The position numbers and the translations under genes were made by a program. 64,000 nucleotides of DNA from Pseudothauera hydrothermalis (GTDB lineage: Bacteria; Pseudomonadota; Gammaproteobacteria; Burkholderiales; Rhodocyclaceae). Positions within the stretch are counted from its first letter, which is position 1, and every line of letters starts with the position of its first letter. The stretch covers positions 2,232,001 to 2,296,000 of the forward strand of contig NZ_CP029331.1 of NCBI RefSeq assembly GCF_003345255.1, written 5' to 3'. This document shows positions 9,109 to 18,146 of this stretch, piece by piece. The notes beneath the pieces are model-generated. The model worked only from the letters and a program-made list of their open reading frames with translations. It was not told where the DNA came from and made no database searches.

Positions 9109-9864
9109 TCAGTCCTCCTGATCGATGGATAGGTCGTCGCCGGTGGCGATCTCCGGCAGTGTCGCCGCCGCGGCGCGCAGTTGCCGCCGGGCTGCACGCC
9201 AGTCCGGATAGATCGCCTCGACGAGCGACCAGAAGCGTGACGAGTGGTTCATTTCCACCAGGTGCGCCACTTCGTGGGCCACCACGTAGTCGGCCAGCAC
9301 CGGATCGAGATGGATCAGCCGCCAATGCAGACGAATGCCGGATAGCCGACTGCAACTCCCCCACCGGGTGCGCGCACTGCTCAGCCGCACTGCCGGTGCC
9401 GCAACACCGAGGCGGTGGCAATATTCGGCCACCCGTCCGGCAAACCAGCTCAAGGCCCGCCGCTGCAGGGCGCGGATCAGCGCAGCGGCGGGGTCTGGTG
9501 TGGCCGCCGGCAGCACCAGTTCTTCATGACCGTCATCGCCGACCCGCCAGCGGGCACCGCGTCGGGTGCCAGCGAGGCGCAACCGGCAGGGCTGCCCAAG
9601 GAGCGCAAAGCACGCCCCGTCCTCGGCCACAAAGCGCCTCGGGCGTGGGCGGGCGGCCAGCGCATCGAGTTTGCCGAGCAGCCAACGACCATGCGCCGCC
9701 ACGAAGCGCTCCGCCTCGGCCGTGGTGCAATGCTGCGGCACGGCTACCCGCACGCCCTGCGCATCGACCTGCAAAGCCAGCGTGCGCCGCGCCGAGCGCC
9801 GCAACCGGTACACGATGTCCCGCCCTTCCAACACGATCCGGCGCACTTGTTCCGAAGGCGGCAT
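9109..9864 (-). CDS. YgjP/SprT-like metal-dependent hydrolase
   Basis: A 251-residue protein of the YgjP (DUF45, WLM-related) metallopeptidase family. The zinc motif HEVAH is at residues 197-201 within [19 protein letters not shown], giving the third ligand region downstream. The upstream [23 protein letters not shown] is the typical YgjP signature. The N-terminal half is a beta-rich region ([18 protein letters not shown]). The physiological substrate is unknown; YgjP proteins are soluble and not shown to be classical proteases. Start ATG at 9864 gives the family length; the frame is open further upstream but would run into the preceding gene. Confidence 0.88.
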   Translation of the reverse strand: MPPSEQVRRIVLEGRDIVYRLRRSARRTLALQVDAQGVRVAVPQHCTTAEAERFVAAHGRWLLGKLDALAARPRPRRFVAEDGACFALLGQPCRLRLAGTRRGARWRVGDDGHEELVLPAATPDPAAALIRALQRRALSWFAGRVAEYCHRLGVAAPAVRLSSARTRWGSCSRLSGIRLHWRLIHLDPVLADYVVAHEVAHLVEMNHSSRFWSLVEAIYPDWRAARRQLRAAAATLPEIATGDDLSIDQED

Positions 9865-9893
9865 GCCGCGCTTTGCGCGAGCCGATTTTGCGT

Positions 9894-10646
9894 TCAGTCG
9901 CGCGCCTCCCACGGATAGCCACGCCGTTGCAGCTCCGCCTTGATCCGCGCCATCGCCTCGGCCACGCGGGCAGCAGGCCCCTTCATGCCCAGTTCCAGGC
10001 TGCGCCGCTGCCCGGCTGCGGCCAGAGTGGGCAGGCTGAACAGGGTGGCGTCTGGAAACTCCTCGGTCACTTGGCGCATCAGATCGATCAACTGCCCTTC
10101 GTAGGCGTCCCACACGGTGATCGACTGTTCGACATAGTCCTCGGCGTGATGCAGATGGGCGTAATGGGTGTCCAGCACCCATTCGACCATCGGCCAGGCC
10201 ATCTGCGGAAAACCGGGCACGAACCAATGGTCGTGGATGGCAAAACCCGGAATCCGGTTGTAAGGATTGGGGATGATCCGACTACCCAGCGGAAATACGC
10301 CCATCTGCAGGCGCTCCGGCGTGGTTTCCGCGCCAAAACGCGCGCGGATTTCGGCTTCCGCCTCGGGATGCAGAACGCTTTCTACACCGAGGGCGGCCGC
10401 GGCCGCCTGACGGGTGTGGTCATCCGGCGTGGCGCCAATGCCGCCGAAGCTGAACACCACGTCCCCGCTGGCAAAAGTCTGCCGCAGGGTTTCGGTCAGA
10501 CGGATGCGATCATCCCCGGCATAGCGCGCCCAGGCCAGCTTGAGCCCACGCACACCAAGTAGCTCGATCAGCTTGGTCAAATGCTTGTCGTTGCGCCGGC
10601 CGGAAAGGATTTCGTCGCCGATGATCAAAGCGCCAAAGGCCATCAT
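9894..10646 (-). CDS. CinA-like molybdopterin-binding domain protein
   Basis: A 250-residue protein related to the N-terminal (MoCF-like) domain of CinA. It starts with FGALIIGDEILSGRRNDKH and has VVFSFGGIGATPDDHTR, the phosphate-binding signature of this fold. The C-terminal nicotinamide deamidase domain of full CinA is absent, so it is a stand-alone version; such proteins are sometimes linked to ADP-ribose or nicotinamide-nucleotide hydrolysis, unproven here. Two ATG codons lie in tandem (10646 and 10643); the first overlaps the stop of the EI24 gene as ATGA and is preferred. An AGGAG lies directly upstream. Confidence 0.85.
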   Translation of the reverse strand: MMAFGALIIGDEILSGRRNDKHLTKLIELLGVRGLKLAWARYAGDDRIRLTETLRQTFASGDVVFSFGGIGATPDDHTRQAAAAALGVESVLHPEAEAEIRARFGAETTPERLQMGVFPLGSRIIPNPYNRIPGFAIHDHWFVPGFPQMAWPMVEWVLDTHYAHLHHAEDYVEQSITVWDAYEGQLIDLMRQVTEEFPDATLFSLPTLAAAGQRRSLELGMKGPAARVAEAMARIKAELQRRGYPWEARD

Positions 10647-11416
10647 AGGCTCCTGCTGGAGGTCTCGTGCGGCGCATCCAGGATGGATACGCCGCGCTCG
10701 GCCCGCGTGCGTCGCAAGGCTTCGAGCATGAAATGAACAAAGGCCAGGCCGCAAAACGCGGGGGCCACGATATTGACCAACGGCACATAGGCCAGCAGCG
10801 CGCACACGCCGCCCAATAGCAGCATCTGGGCGCGCAAATCGCGCCGCAGGGCAAGCATTTCGTCCGCGTCCGCGTGCAGCATCAGCGCATCATAGCCAAA
10901 AGCCTTTTGGTTCAGCCACGCGGTCAAGCCCACCGAAGCGACCAGGCCGAAGCCGGGAATCAGCCAAAACGGCAAGGACAGCAACAACGCCAACAGGAAC
11001 AACAGCGCGGCAAGCGCCGAATTCCACAGGCTGCCGAGATTCGAACCGCCACGCCGTTGCTCCAGGTCGCCATATTCACGCACGGCCACCTTCTCCAGCA
11101 TGATCGGCAACGCCACCACCGCCACCAACAACGCGGCGGTAAGGTAGATCATCGGCACGAAAAGCAAGAACACCGCAATTTTGGCCAGCACCAGCAACAG
11201 GCCGCCGGCCACTTCGGACTGACTGACCCAGGGTCCGATCCAGGTCCAACTCTCCACCCAGCCCACTAGGCCATCGACCAGCGCAGCCCAGCTGAAAATT
11301 GCCACCACCAGCCACACCAGGGCCGCAGCCAGCCCCGGCCAGATCAACTGCCACAAAATGCCTGGCTGCGCCAGGCTGCGCAGCGCGCGGGTCAAAGAAA
11401 CCAGGATATGCGCCAT
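10643..11416 (-). CDS. EI24-domain inner-membrane protein
   Basis: A 257-residue polytopic membrane protein of the EI24 family, which also includes the sulfate transporter CysZ. It shows four to six hydrophobic segments, starting with LIWPGLAAALVWLVVAIFSW and including LLLVLAKIAVFLLFVPMIYL, then ALAALLFLLALLLSLPFWLIPGFG. The latter, rich in Pro and Gly, is a family hallmark. The function in betaproteobacteria is not established; a CysZ-type transport role is only one possibility. Translation is probably coupled to the CinA-like gene through an ATGA overlap. ATG at 11416 is preferred over a slightly longer frame to 11443. Confidence 0.8.
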   Translation of the reverse strand: MAHILVSLTRALRSLAQPGILWQLIWPGLAAALVWLVVAIFSWAALVDGLVGWVESWTWIGPWVSQSEVAGGLLLVLAKIAVFLLFVPMIYLTAALLVAVVALPIMLEKVAVREYGDLEQRRGGSNLGSLWNSALAALLFLLALLLSLPFWLIPGFGLVASVGLTAWLNQKAFGYDALMLHADADEMLALRRDLRAQMLLLGGVCALLAYVPLVNIVAPAFCGLAFVHFMLEALRRTRAERGVSILDAPHETSSRSL

Positions 11417-11439
11417 GGCGTGCGTAGGCACCGAGCGGA

Positions 11440-12801
11440 TCAACGCATCAAGCCGCCCGGCAACATGCCCCTGAGCCCACGGAGCATCTTTTGCATGCCG
11501 CCTTTGGAAAATTGCTTCATCATTTTTTGGGTCTGTTCGAACTGGTTGAGCAGCCGATTGACTTCCTGCACCGTGACGCCGGCGCCGGCAGCGATACGGC
11601 GCTTGCGGCTGGCCTTGATGATCTCGGGTTTGGCGCGTTCTTGCGGCGTCATCGAGTTGATGATGCCTTCGATGCGGGCAATCATTTTTTCTTCGACCCC
11701 ACCCTGCAGTTTGCCGGCGGCCTGGGCAAACTGCGCGGGCAGCTTGTCGAGCATGGCGCCAATTCCGCCCATGCCGCGTACCTGGCCGATCTGCTCTTTG
11801 AAATCGTTGAGGTCGAAACCTTTGCCGCTCTTGAGCTTTTTGGCAAAAGCACGGGCTTTTTCCTCATCGACCCCGCGACGCGCCTCCTCGACCAAGCCGA
11901 GAATGTCGCCCATACCCAGGATGCGGCTGGCCATGCGCTCCGGATGGAACTCCTCCAGTCCGGAGAGCTTTTCGCCTACGCCGGCAAACTTGAGCGGCTT
12001 GCCGGTGACATGGCGTACCGACAATGCCGCACCGCCACGTGCATCGCCGTCTAGCTTGGTCAGCACCACGCCGGTCAGTGGCAGGGCGTCATTGAAAGCG
12101 CGCGCGGTATTGACCGCATCCTGGCCAAGCATGGCATCGACCACGAACAAGGTTTCGACCGGTTTGAGCGCGGCATGCAGGCCCTGGATTTCGGCCATCA
12201 TCGCCTCATCGATGGCCAAGCGGCCGGCGGTGTCGACCAGCAGTACGTCAAAATAATGCCGTCGAGCGTAATCGAGCGCGGCCAGCGCGATGTCCACCGG
12301 CTTTTGGTCGGGAGTCGAGGCAAAGAACTCGATGCCCGCCTGGCCAGCCACCGCTTTGAGCTGGTCGATAGCCGCCGGCCGATAAACGTCGGTCGACACC
12401 GCGAGCACCTTTTTCTTCATCCGCTCGGCTAGCAGTTTGCCGAGCTTGCCGGTGGTGGTGGTTTTACCCGCGCCCTGCAGACCGGCCATCAGAATCACCG
12501 CTGGCGGCTGTGTGGCGAGGTTCAGTCCGCTGTGACTGCCGCCCATCAACGCCTTGAGCTCGTCATGCACCACGCCGACCAGCGCCTGGCCGGGCGACAG
12601 CGAACCGATGACTTCCTGGCCGATGGCCTTTTCCTTAACCCGCGCGATGAAATCCTTGACCACTGGCAGCGCCACATCGGCCTCCAGCAAGGCCATGCGT
12701 ACTTCGCGCAGCGCGTCCTGAATGTTGTCTTCGGTCAGGCGGGCCTGGCCGCGCAATGATTTGACGACCTTGGACAGCCGCTGGGTGAGATTGTCGAGCA
12801 T
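11440..12801 (-). CDS. ffh: Signal recognition particle GTPase Ffh
   Basis: A 453-residue protein that binds 4.5S RNA and signal sequences and targets membrane proteins to FtsY and the Sec translocon. The N domain (LDNLTQRLSKVVKSLRGQARL) is followed by the GTPase domain with P-loop GLQGAGKTTT, DVYRPAAIDQL, DTAGRL and TKLDGDARGGAAL. The methionine-rich M domain ends in KMMKQFSKGGMQKMLRGLRG. The start at ATG 12801 gives the standard N-terminus; the longer open frame to 13143 is a shadow over the divergent CcsA-like gene. Confidence 0.97.
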   Translation of the reverse strand: MLDNLTQRLSKVVKSLRGQARLTEDNIQDALREVRMALLEADVALPVVKDFIARVKEKAIGQEVIGSLSPGQALVGVVHDELKALMGGSHSGLNLATQPPAVILMAGLQGAGKTTTTGKLGKLLAERMKKKVLAVSTDVYRPAAIDQLKAVAGQAGIEFFASTPDQKPVDIALAALDYARRHYFDVLLVDTAGRLAIDEAMMAEIQGLHAALKPVETLFVVDAMLGQDAVNTARAFNDALPLTGVVLTKLDGDARGGAALSVRHVTGKPLKFAGVGEKLSGLEEFHPERMASRILGMGDILGLVEEARRGVDEEKARAFAKKLKSGKGFDLNDFKEQIGQVRGMGGIGAMLDKLPAQFAQAAGKLQGGVEEKMIARIEGIINSMTPQERAKPEIIKASRKRRIAAGAGVTVQEVNRLLNQFEQTQKMMKQFSKGGMQKMLRGLRGMLPGGLMR

Positions 12802-12842
12802 GTTGTATCGGGGTTTCGGCGTTGGAGTAAACTGCGTGCGAT

Positions 12843-13673
12843 ATGGGCAAGATTCTACTTCATCTCGTTCCGGCCTCGCTGTACGGCGCCCTGGGCATAT
12901 ATTTCTGGCGCACCTGCTGGCTGGGCAGCGCTCACGGCAGTACACGTCAGTGTATGTCACGCCGCGAGCGCCTGGTGTTACTGGCAGCCTTGCTGATACA
13001 CGGCATGGCACTGCACGGCGCGCTGTTTCCGGGCGGGCAGATGCGTTTTGGCTTTGGAGTGGCCATCTCGCTGATGATCTGGCTGGCGATCTGCTTTTAT
13101 TGGGTGGAAACCCTGTATGCACGCCTCGACGGGCTGCAAGCATTGGCCATGCCCGCAGGGGTGGTCGGCGCCGTGCTGCCAGCCTTGTTCCCCGGCGAGC
13201 ATGTGTTGACCAATGCCGGCTCGCCCGCTTTCCGCGCCCACTTCATCATTGCCATGCTGGCCTACAGTCTATTTACCTTGGCCGCACTGCATGCCCTGCT
13301 GATGGCGGTGGCCGAACGCCAGCTACACAACGCGCGCCTGACCCGCGCACTGGCCGGGCTGCCGCCGCTTCTCACCATGGAAGCGCTGCTGTTTCGGCTG
13401 ATTGGCATTGCCTTCGTACTACTCACGCTGACCTTGGTGTCCGGTGTGGTGTTTTCCGAAACCCTGTTCGGGCAGGCGTTCCGCCTGGATCACAAAACCG
13501 TGTTCGCCATCGTTTCATGGTTGCTGTTCGGCACGCTGCTGGCCGGCCGCCACCTGCGCGGCTGGCGCGGCCGGGTGGCGTTGCGCTGGACGCTGGCCGG
13601 TTTCGTCGCCCTGATGCTGGCCTATGTGGGCAGCCGCTTTGTCATCGAGGTCGTGCTCGGCCGGGCAAACTAG
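12843..13673 (+). CDS. CcsA/YpjD-type cytochrome c assembly membrane protein
   Basis: A 276-residue inner-membrane protein divergent from ffh, an arrangement seen widely in proteobacteria. It has about eight hydrophobic segments, for example LLAALLIHGMALHGALF, ISLMIWLAICFYWVETLYA and FIIAMLAYSLFTLAALHALLM. Histidines in RAHFIIAMLAYSLF and in LDHKTVFAIVSWLLFGTLL are consistent with haem-handling CcsA/HemX relatives. The classical WWD haem motif is not evident, so it is the short YpjD-type member rather than a full cytochrome c synthetase. The exact role is undefined. Confidence 0.82.
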   Translation: MGKILLHLVPASLYGALGIYFWRTCWLGSAHGSTRQCMSRRERLVLLAALLIHGMALHGALFPGGQMRFGFGVAISLMIWLAICFYWVETLYARLDGLQALAMPAGVVGAVLPALFPGEHVLTNAGSPAFRAHFIIAMLAYSLFTLAALHALLMAVAERQLHNARLTRALAGLPPLLTMEALLFRLIGIAFVLLTLTLVSGVVFSETLFGQAFRLDHKTVFAIVSWLLFGTLLAGRHLRGWRGRVALRWTLAGFVALMLAYVGSRFVIEVVLGRAN

Positions 13674-13698
13674 GGCGCGCCCGCACCGGGTTTGTTTG

Positions 13699-13728
13699 TT
13701 GACAGCCTTGGCGGACGGGCTGAATACT
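13699..13728 (+). promoter_or_regulatory. Sigma-70-type promoter for the CorC-like gene
   Basis: A perfect -35 TTGACA (13699-13704) is followed after 18 bp by AATACT (13723-13728), four of six matches to the -10 consensus. Transcription would start near 13735, about 20 bp before the GTG start. Confidence 0.5.
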
Positions 13729-13756
13729 TTCCCCATCCTATTATCGACGGACTTGC

Positions 13757-15064
13757 GTGCCCGACCATCCCCTTGTGCTGCAGTTGACCGCACTGGTCCT
13801 GCTGCTCGTCCTCTCCGGGGCCTTCTCGATGACCGAAACGGTCATGATGGCCGCCAACCGCTACAAACTGCGCTCGCGCGCTGCCGCTGGCCACACCGGC
13901 GCCCGCTTGGCGCTCGATCTGTTGGGCAAGACCGACCGCTTGCTGGGCGTGGTCCTGCTGTTCAACAACCTGGTCAATATCGCAGCCGCCACGCTGTCGA
14001 GTGTCATCACCATCGACCTGTTCGGTGAAGAGCGCTGGGCGCTTGGCACCGGCACGGTTCTACTGACCTTCTTTATCCTGGTGTTCTCCGAGATCACCCC
14101 AAAGGTCATCGGGGCTCACTACGCCGACCGGCTGGCTCCGATCCTCAGCTATCCGCTCACCGCGCTGCTCAAAGTTGCCTATTTTGCGGTCTGGTTTGTC
14201 AACCTATTCGTCAGCGGGCTATTGCATCTGTTGCGGCTCAAGCCCGTGCAGGAGGACGGTCCTGCCAGCCTGTCGATCGATGAATTACGCGCCATGGTGC
14301 TCGAATCCGGCCATTACATGCCCGCCAAGCACCGCAGCATCCTGGTCAACCTGTTCGACCTCGAACACATCACGGTGGAAGATGTGATGACCGCGCGCGG
14401 CGCGATCGAGAGCATCGACCTCAGCGCACCGGAAGAGGACATCCGCCAGCAACTGGCCACCAGCTACCATACCCGCCTGCCGGTATTCGAGGACGATTCG
14501 GAACGGGTGATCGGCATTCTCCACCTGCGCCGGGTGCTCGGCCGGGTACTGGACGGCCAATTGAGCCGAGACGCCATCCGCGCACTCACCAGCCCCCCCT
14601 ACTTCATACCCGCCAATACCTCGATCTACACGCAATTGCAGTACTTCCAGGAAAACCAGCAACGCATGGCCTTGGTAGTCGATGAGTATGGCGAGCTGCT
14701 CGGACTGGTAACCCTGGAAGACATCATCGAAGAGCTGATCGGAAAATTCACCACCAGCATGCCCGATGGCAGCGACCGCATCAGTTGGGGCCAAGACGGC
14801 AGCGTACTGGTCGACGGCAGCCAGAATCTGCGCGAGCTCAACCGCAAGCTGGGTTTGGCGCTCCCGCTCGATGGCCCCAAGACGCTCAACGGCCTGATTT
14901 TGGAGTACCTGCAAGACATCCCGGAGGGCGAGCTGTCGATCAAAATTGCCGACACGCCGATCGAAGTGGTGCAAACACAGGATCGCATGGTGCGGACCGC
15001 GCGGATTTTTCGCCCGGTCGCAGCCGGCGGTCCGCCCACGACAGCACCGGGACCGGACCGCTAG
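13757..15064 (+). CDS. CorC/HlyC-family CNNM-CBS membrane protein
   Basis: A 435-residue protein with the order DUF21 (CNNM) membrane domain, two CBS domains and a C-terminal CorC_HlyC domain. The N-terminal domain has three or four membrane segments (LQLTALVLLLVLSGAFSMTE, VLLTFFILVFSEITPKVIG). The first CBS pair follows VEDVMTARGAIESID, and the second contains MALVVDEYGELLGLVTLEDIIEELIG. Family members are linked to magnesium or other cation efflux and sometimes to membrane-damage resistance; the substrate cannot be read here. The start is GTG at 13757, placed behind a likely promoter. Confidence 0.92.
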   Translation: MPDHPLVLQLTALVLLLVLSGAFSMTETVMMAANRYKLRSRAAAGHTGARLALDLLGKTDRLLGVVLLFNNLVNIAAATLSSVITIDLFGEERWALGTGTVLLTFFILVFSEITPKVIGAHYADRLAPILSYPLTALLKVAYFAVWFVNLFVSGLLHLLRLKPVQEDGPASLSIDELRAMVLESGHYMPAKHRSILVNLFDLEHITVEDVMTARGAIESIDLSAPEEDIRQQLATSYHTRLPVFEDDSERVIGILHLRRVLGRVLDGQLSRDAIRALTSPPYFIPANTSIYTQLQYFQENQQRMALVVDEYGELLGLVTLEDIIEELIGKFTTSMPDGSDRISWGQDGSVLVDGSQNLRELNRKLGLALPLDGPKTLNGLILEYLQDIPEGELSIKIADTPIEVVQTQDRMVRTARIFRPVAAGGPPTTAPGPDR

Positions 15065-15139
15065 CGAAGCGGCGTACAGCCCTTTACAAGCCGCGGCTCG
15101 GCGTGCAAGATCGAATGTCGTTTAATTAAACATCTTGCT

Positions 15140-16858
15140 ATGGCAGCCAATCCCCAGTCGGCCCTGAGCGGCCTTGCCCGCGCGCTCATCCAGCATGGAC
15201 GGCTCACCGAAGCCGACGCGCTGAGCTGTGCCACCGGAAGCGGCAATGGCTCCACCAACGGCTTTTTGATCGAGCTGGCGCAGCGCGGGCTGATCAGTAC
15301 CCGCGAAATCGCGCGCTTTGCTGCCGAAACCTTCGGCTACCCGCTGCTCGATGTCACCGCCCTGGAAAAATCCTACATTCCCCGCGATGCAATCGACCGC
15401 AAGCTCTGCAGCAAGCACCAGGTGGTCGCGCTCGGAAAACGTCAAAACCGCTTGGTGGTGGCCATCGCCGATCCGTCCAACATGCGGGTGCTGGACGAAA
15501 TACGCTTCCAGACCGGCCTGCAGGTCGATCTGGTGGTCGCCGAAGCCGACAAACTCGCCCGGCTGGTCGAATCGCTCTCGGAGTCGGTAGAGAAGAATCT
15601 GCGGGATCTGACCGGCGAGGATTTCGACATGGATCTCCTCGGCCAGGAAGGTACAGACGAGACCGCGGCCGAAGATGCCAGTTCGGAAGTCGATGACGCG
15701 CCGGTAGTGCGCTTTATTCAAAAGGTACTGATCGATGCGATCAACGAGGGCGCTTCGGACATTCATTTCGAGCCCTACGAAAAGTTCTACCGCATCCGGG
15801 TGCGCACCGACGGCGTGCTGCGTGAAATCGCTCAGCCCCCGCTGGTGCTCAAGGAAAAAATCGCCGCACGGATCAAGGTGATTTCCCGTCTGGATATTTC
15901 CGAAAAGCGCGTGCCGCAAGACGGGCGGATGAAATTGGCGCTGTCCAAAAACAAGGCCATCGATTTTCGGGTCTCGACGCTGCCGACCTTGCATGGCGAA
16001 AAAATCGTCATGCGCATTTTGGACCCGTCTTCGGCCATGCTGGGGGTGGACGCCTTGGGCTACGAGCCGGATCAAAAGCAAGCCCTGCTGGCTGCCATCG
16101 AGCGCCCTTACGGCATGGTTCTGGTGACCGGCCCCACCGGATCGGGCAAAACGGTATCGCTCTACACCTGCCTGAACATTCTGAACAAACCCGGAGTCAA
16201 TATTTCCACCGCCGAAGATCCGGCGGAAATCAATCTGCCCGGCATCAACCAGGTCAACGTCAATGACAAAGCCGGACTGACTTTCGCCGCCGCGTTGCGG
16301 GCTTTTCTGCGCCAGGATCCGGATGTCATCATGGTCGGTGAAATCCGCGACTTGGAAACCGCCGAAATATCGGTCAAAGCAGCCCAAACCGGCCATCTGG
16401 TATTATCCACCTTGCATACAAACGACGCCCCTACTACCCTGGAGCGCCTCAAGAATATGGGGGTGGCGCCGTTCAATATCGCCTCTTCGGTCATCTTGAT
16501 CACCGCCCAGCGTCTCGCCCGACGATTGTGTAGTTGCAAAAAACCGGTCGATATTCCGATCGAGGTGCTGCTCCAAGCAGGCTTTTCGGAGGACGATCTG
16601 GACGGCAGTTGGCAACCGATGGGGCCGGTCGGCTGCGACCGTTGTAAGGGCACTGGTTATAAGGGACGAGTGGGCATCTACCAGGTCATGCCGATCAGCG
16701 AAGAGATCGCCCACATCATCATGACCAATGGCAACTCGATGGACATTGCCGAGCAGGCGCAACGCGAAGGCGTGCGCGACCTGCGTCAGTCCGGCCTGCT
16801 GAAGGTCAAACAAGGCGTCACCTCGCTGGAAGAAGTGCTGGCGACCACCAACGAATAG
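15140..16858 (+). CDS. pilB: Type IV pilus extension ATPase PilB
   Basis: A 572-residue GspE-family hexameric ATPase that powers pilus assembly from the cytoplasm. The N-terminal MshEN domain (RALIQHGRLTEADAL) precedes the ATPase core: SDIHFEPYEK, Walker A GPTGSGKTVSLY, the Asp box STAEDPAEINLPG, Walker B DPDVIMVGEIRD and the His box GHLVLSTLHTNDAP. A zinc-binding tetracysteine is seen in LCSCKKP and CDRCKGTGYKGR. No Shine-Dalgarno is obvious, but a 10-bp AT palindrome TTTAATTAAA (15121-15130) sits just upstream in otherwise GC-rich DNA. It heads a pilB-pilC-pilD operon. Confidence 0.97.
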   Translation: MAANPQSALSGLARALIQHGRLTEADALSCATGSGNGSTNGFLIELAQRGLISTREIARFAAETFGYPLLDVTALEKSYIPRDAIDRKLCSKHQVVALGKRQNRLVVAIADPSNMRVLDEIRFQTGLQVDLVVAEADKLARLVESLSESVEKNLRDLTGEDFDMDLLGQEGTDETAAEDASSEVDDAPVVRFIQKVLIDAINEGASDIHFEPYEKFYRIRVRTDGVLREIAQPPLVLKEKIAARIKVISRLDISEKRVPQDGRMKLALSKNKAIDFRVSTLPTLHGEKIVMRILDPSSAMLGVDALGYEPDQKQALLAAIERPYGMVLVTGPTGSGKTVSLYTCLNILNKPGVNISTAEDPAEINLPGINQVNVNDKAGLTFAAALRAFLRQDPDVIMVGEIRDLETAEISVKAAQTGHLVLSTLHTNDAPTTLERLKNMGVAPFNIASSVILITAQRLARRLCSCKKPVDIPIEVLLQAGFSEDDLDGSWQPMGPVGCDRCKGTGYKGRVGIYQVMPISEEIAHIIMTNGNSMDIAEQAQREGVRDLRQSGLLKVKQGVTSLEEVLATTNE

Positions 16859-16871
16859 AGAGACAGTGCAT

Positions 16872-18107
16872 ATGGCAACTGCAACCCAAGCAGGCCGCAG
16901 CGACCGGCGCGGCCCCAAGGAAATGCTCTTTACCTGGGAGGGCAAGGACAAAACCGGCAAGCTCGTGCGCGGAGAAATGCGCGCAACGGCCGAAGCCGTG
17001 GTGCAGGCCACCTTGCGCCGCCAAGGCATATTGGCCACCAAGGTGAAAAAACAGCGCATGTCGCGCGCCGGCAAAATCAGCGAAAAAGACATTGCGCTGT
17101 TTACCCGGCAACTGGCCACCATGATGAAGTCGGGCGTGCCGCTGTTGCAGGCGTTCGACATCGGCATCAAGGGCTCCGGCAACCCAGCGCTGGCCCGGTT
17201 GCTCAACGATATTCGCAACGACGTCGAGACCGGGTCGAGCCTGTCGCAGGCATTTGCCAAACACCCTGTCTATTTCGACCGCTTGTTTTGCAACCTGGTG
17301 GCAGCCGGCGAACAGGCCGGTATTCTGGATGGGCTACTCGACCGTATCGCCACCTATAAGGAAAAAATCCTTGCCATCAAGAGCAAGATCAAATCGGCGC
17401 TGTTTTATCCGATTGCCGTGGTCGTGGTCGCCGCGCTGGTCATCTCGGTGATGATGCTGTTCGTCGTTCCGGAATTCAAAAGCGTGTTCACCAGCTTTGG
17501 CGCGGATCTACCCGCGCCCACGCTGATGGTCATCGCCATGTCCGACTTTTTCGTCGAATACTGGTATGCCATCTTCGGCATCCTCATCGGCACCGTGGTC
17601 GGCGTCGCGTTTGTTTATAAACGTTCGACCGCAATGCAAATTGCGGTCGATCGCGCGGTGCTGAAACTACCGGTCATCGGGGAAATCGTGCGCAAAGCCA
17701 CCGTGGCCCGCTGGACGCGCACGCTGTCGACGATGTTCGCCGCGGGCGTGCCGCTGGTCGAAGCGCTCGATTCGGTCGGCGGCGCGTCGGGCAACTACAT
17801 TTACCTGACCGCCACCCGGCAGATCCAAAGCGAAGTCAGTACCGGCACCAGCCTCACCGTGGCGATGCAAAACGCCGCCGTGTTCCCGACCATGGTGGTG
17901 CAAATGGTATCGATCGGCGAGGAGTCCGGCCAGCTCGATGCCATGCTCGCCAAGGTTGCCGATTTTTTCGAGCGTGAGGTCGATGACGCGGTGGCTGGTC
18001 TATCGCAGCTCCTGGAGCCGATCATCATGGTTTTCCTTGGCACTGTCATCGGCGGCTTGGTGGTCGCCATGTACCTGCCGATCTTCAAGCTCGGCTCTAT
18101 CGTCTGA
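16872..18107 (+). CDS. pilC: Type IV pilus inner-membrane platform protein PilC
   Basis: A 411-residue GspF-family protein that forms the inner-membrane base on which PilB works. Two homologous GspF domains are visible: FTRQLATMMKSGVPLLQAFDI with GSSLSQAFAKHP, and RWTRTLSTMFAAGVPLVEALDS with GTSLTVAMQNAAVFP. Three membrane segments are expected (after KIKSALFYPIAVVVVAALVI, near VEYWYAIFGILIGTVVG, and the C-terminal IIMVFLGTVIGGLVVAMYLP). The ATG at 16872 has AGAGAGA at a normal distance; a GTG two codons earlier is less likely. It starts 13 bp after pilB. Confidence 0.96.
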   Translation: MATATQAGRSDRRGPKEMLFTWEGKDKTGKLVRGEMRATAEAVVQATLRRQGILATKVKKQRMSRAGKISEKDIALFTRQLATMMKSGVPLLQAFDIGIKGSGNPALARLLNDIRNDVETGSSLSQAFAKHPVYFDRLFCNLVAAGEQAGILDGLLDRIATYKEKILAIKSKIKSALFYPIAVVVVAALVISVMMLFVVPEFKSVFTSFGADLPAPTLMVIAMSDFFVEYWYAIFGILIGTVVGVAFVYKRSTAMQIAVDRAVLKLPVIGEIVRKATVARWTRTLSTMFAAGVPLVEALDSVGGASGNYIYLTATRQIQSEVSTGTSLTVAMQNAAVFPTMVVQMVSIGEESGQLDAMLAKVADFFEREVDDAVAGLSQLLEPIIMVFLGTVIGGLVVAMYLPIFKLGSIV

Positions 18108-18146
18108 ACTTTTTGCCGCCTGCCAGGCTGGCGGCATGTCTGCACC

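Noticed and set aside
9069-10562. 497-residue plus-strand open frame
   Set aside because: It lies antisense to the YgjP-like and CinA-like genes, which have clear family motifs; its translation is Arg/Pro/Ala-rich with no domain. It is a GC-rich shadow.
12802-13143. N-terminal extension of ffh
   Set aside because: It would lie over the divergent CcsA-like gene and adds an Arg-rich stretch absent from Ffh.
15121-15130. TTTAATTAAA palindrome before pilB as an operator
   Set aside because: A single 10-bp AT palindrome is not enough to assign a regulator; recorded only in the pilB note.
15122-16396. 424-residue minus-strand open frame
   Set aside because: Antisense to pilB over its whole length; no recognisable motif.
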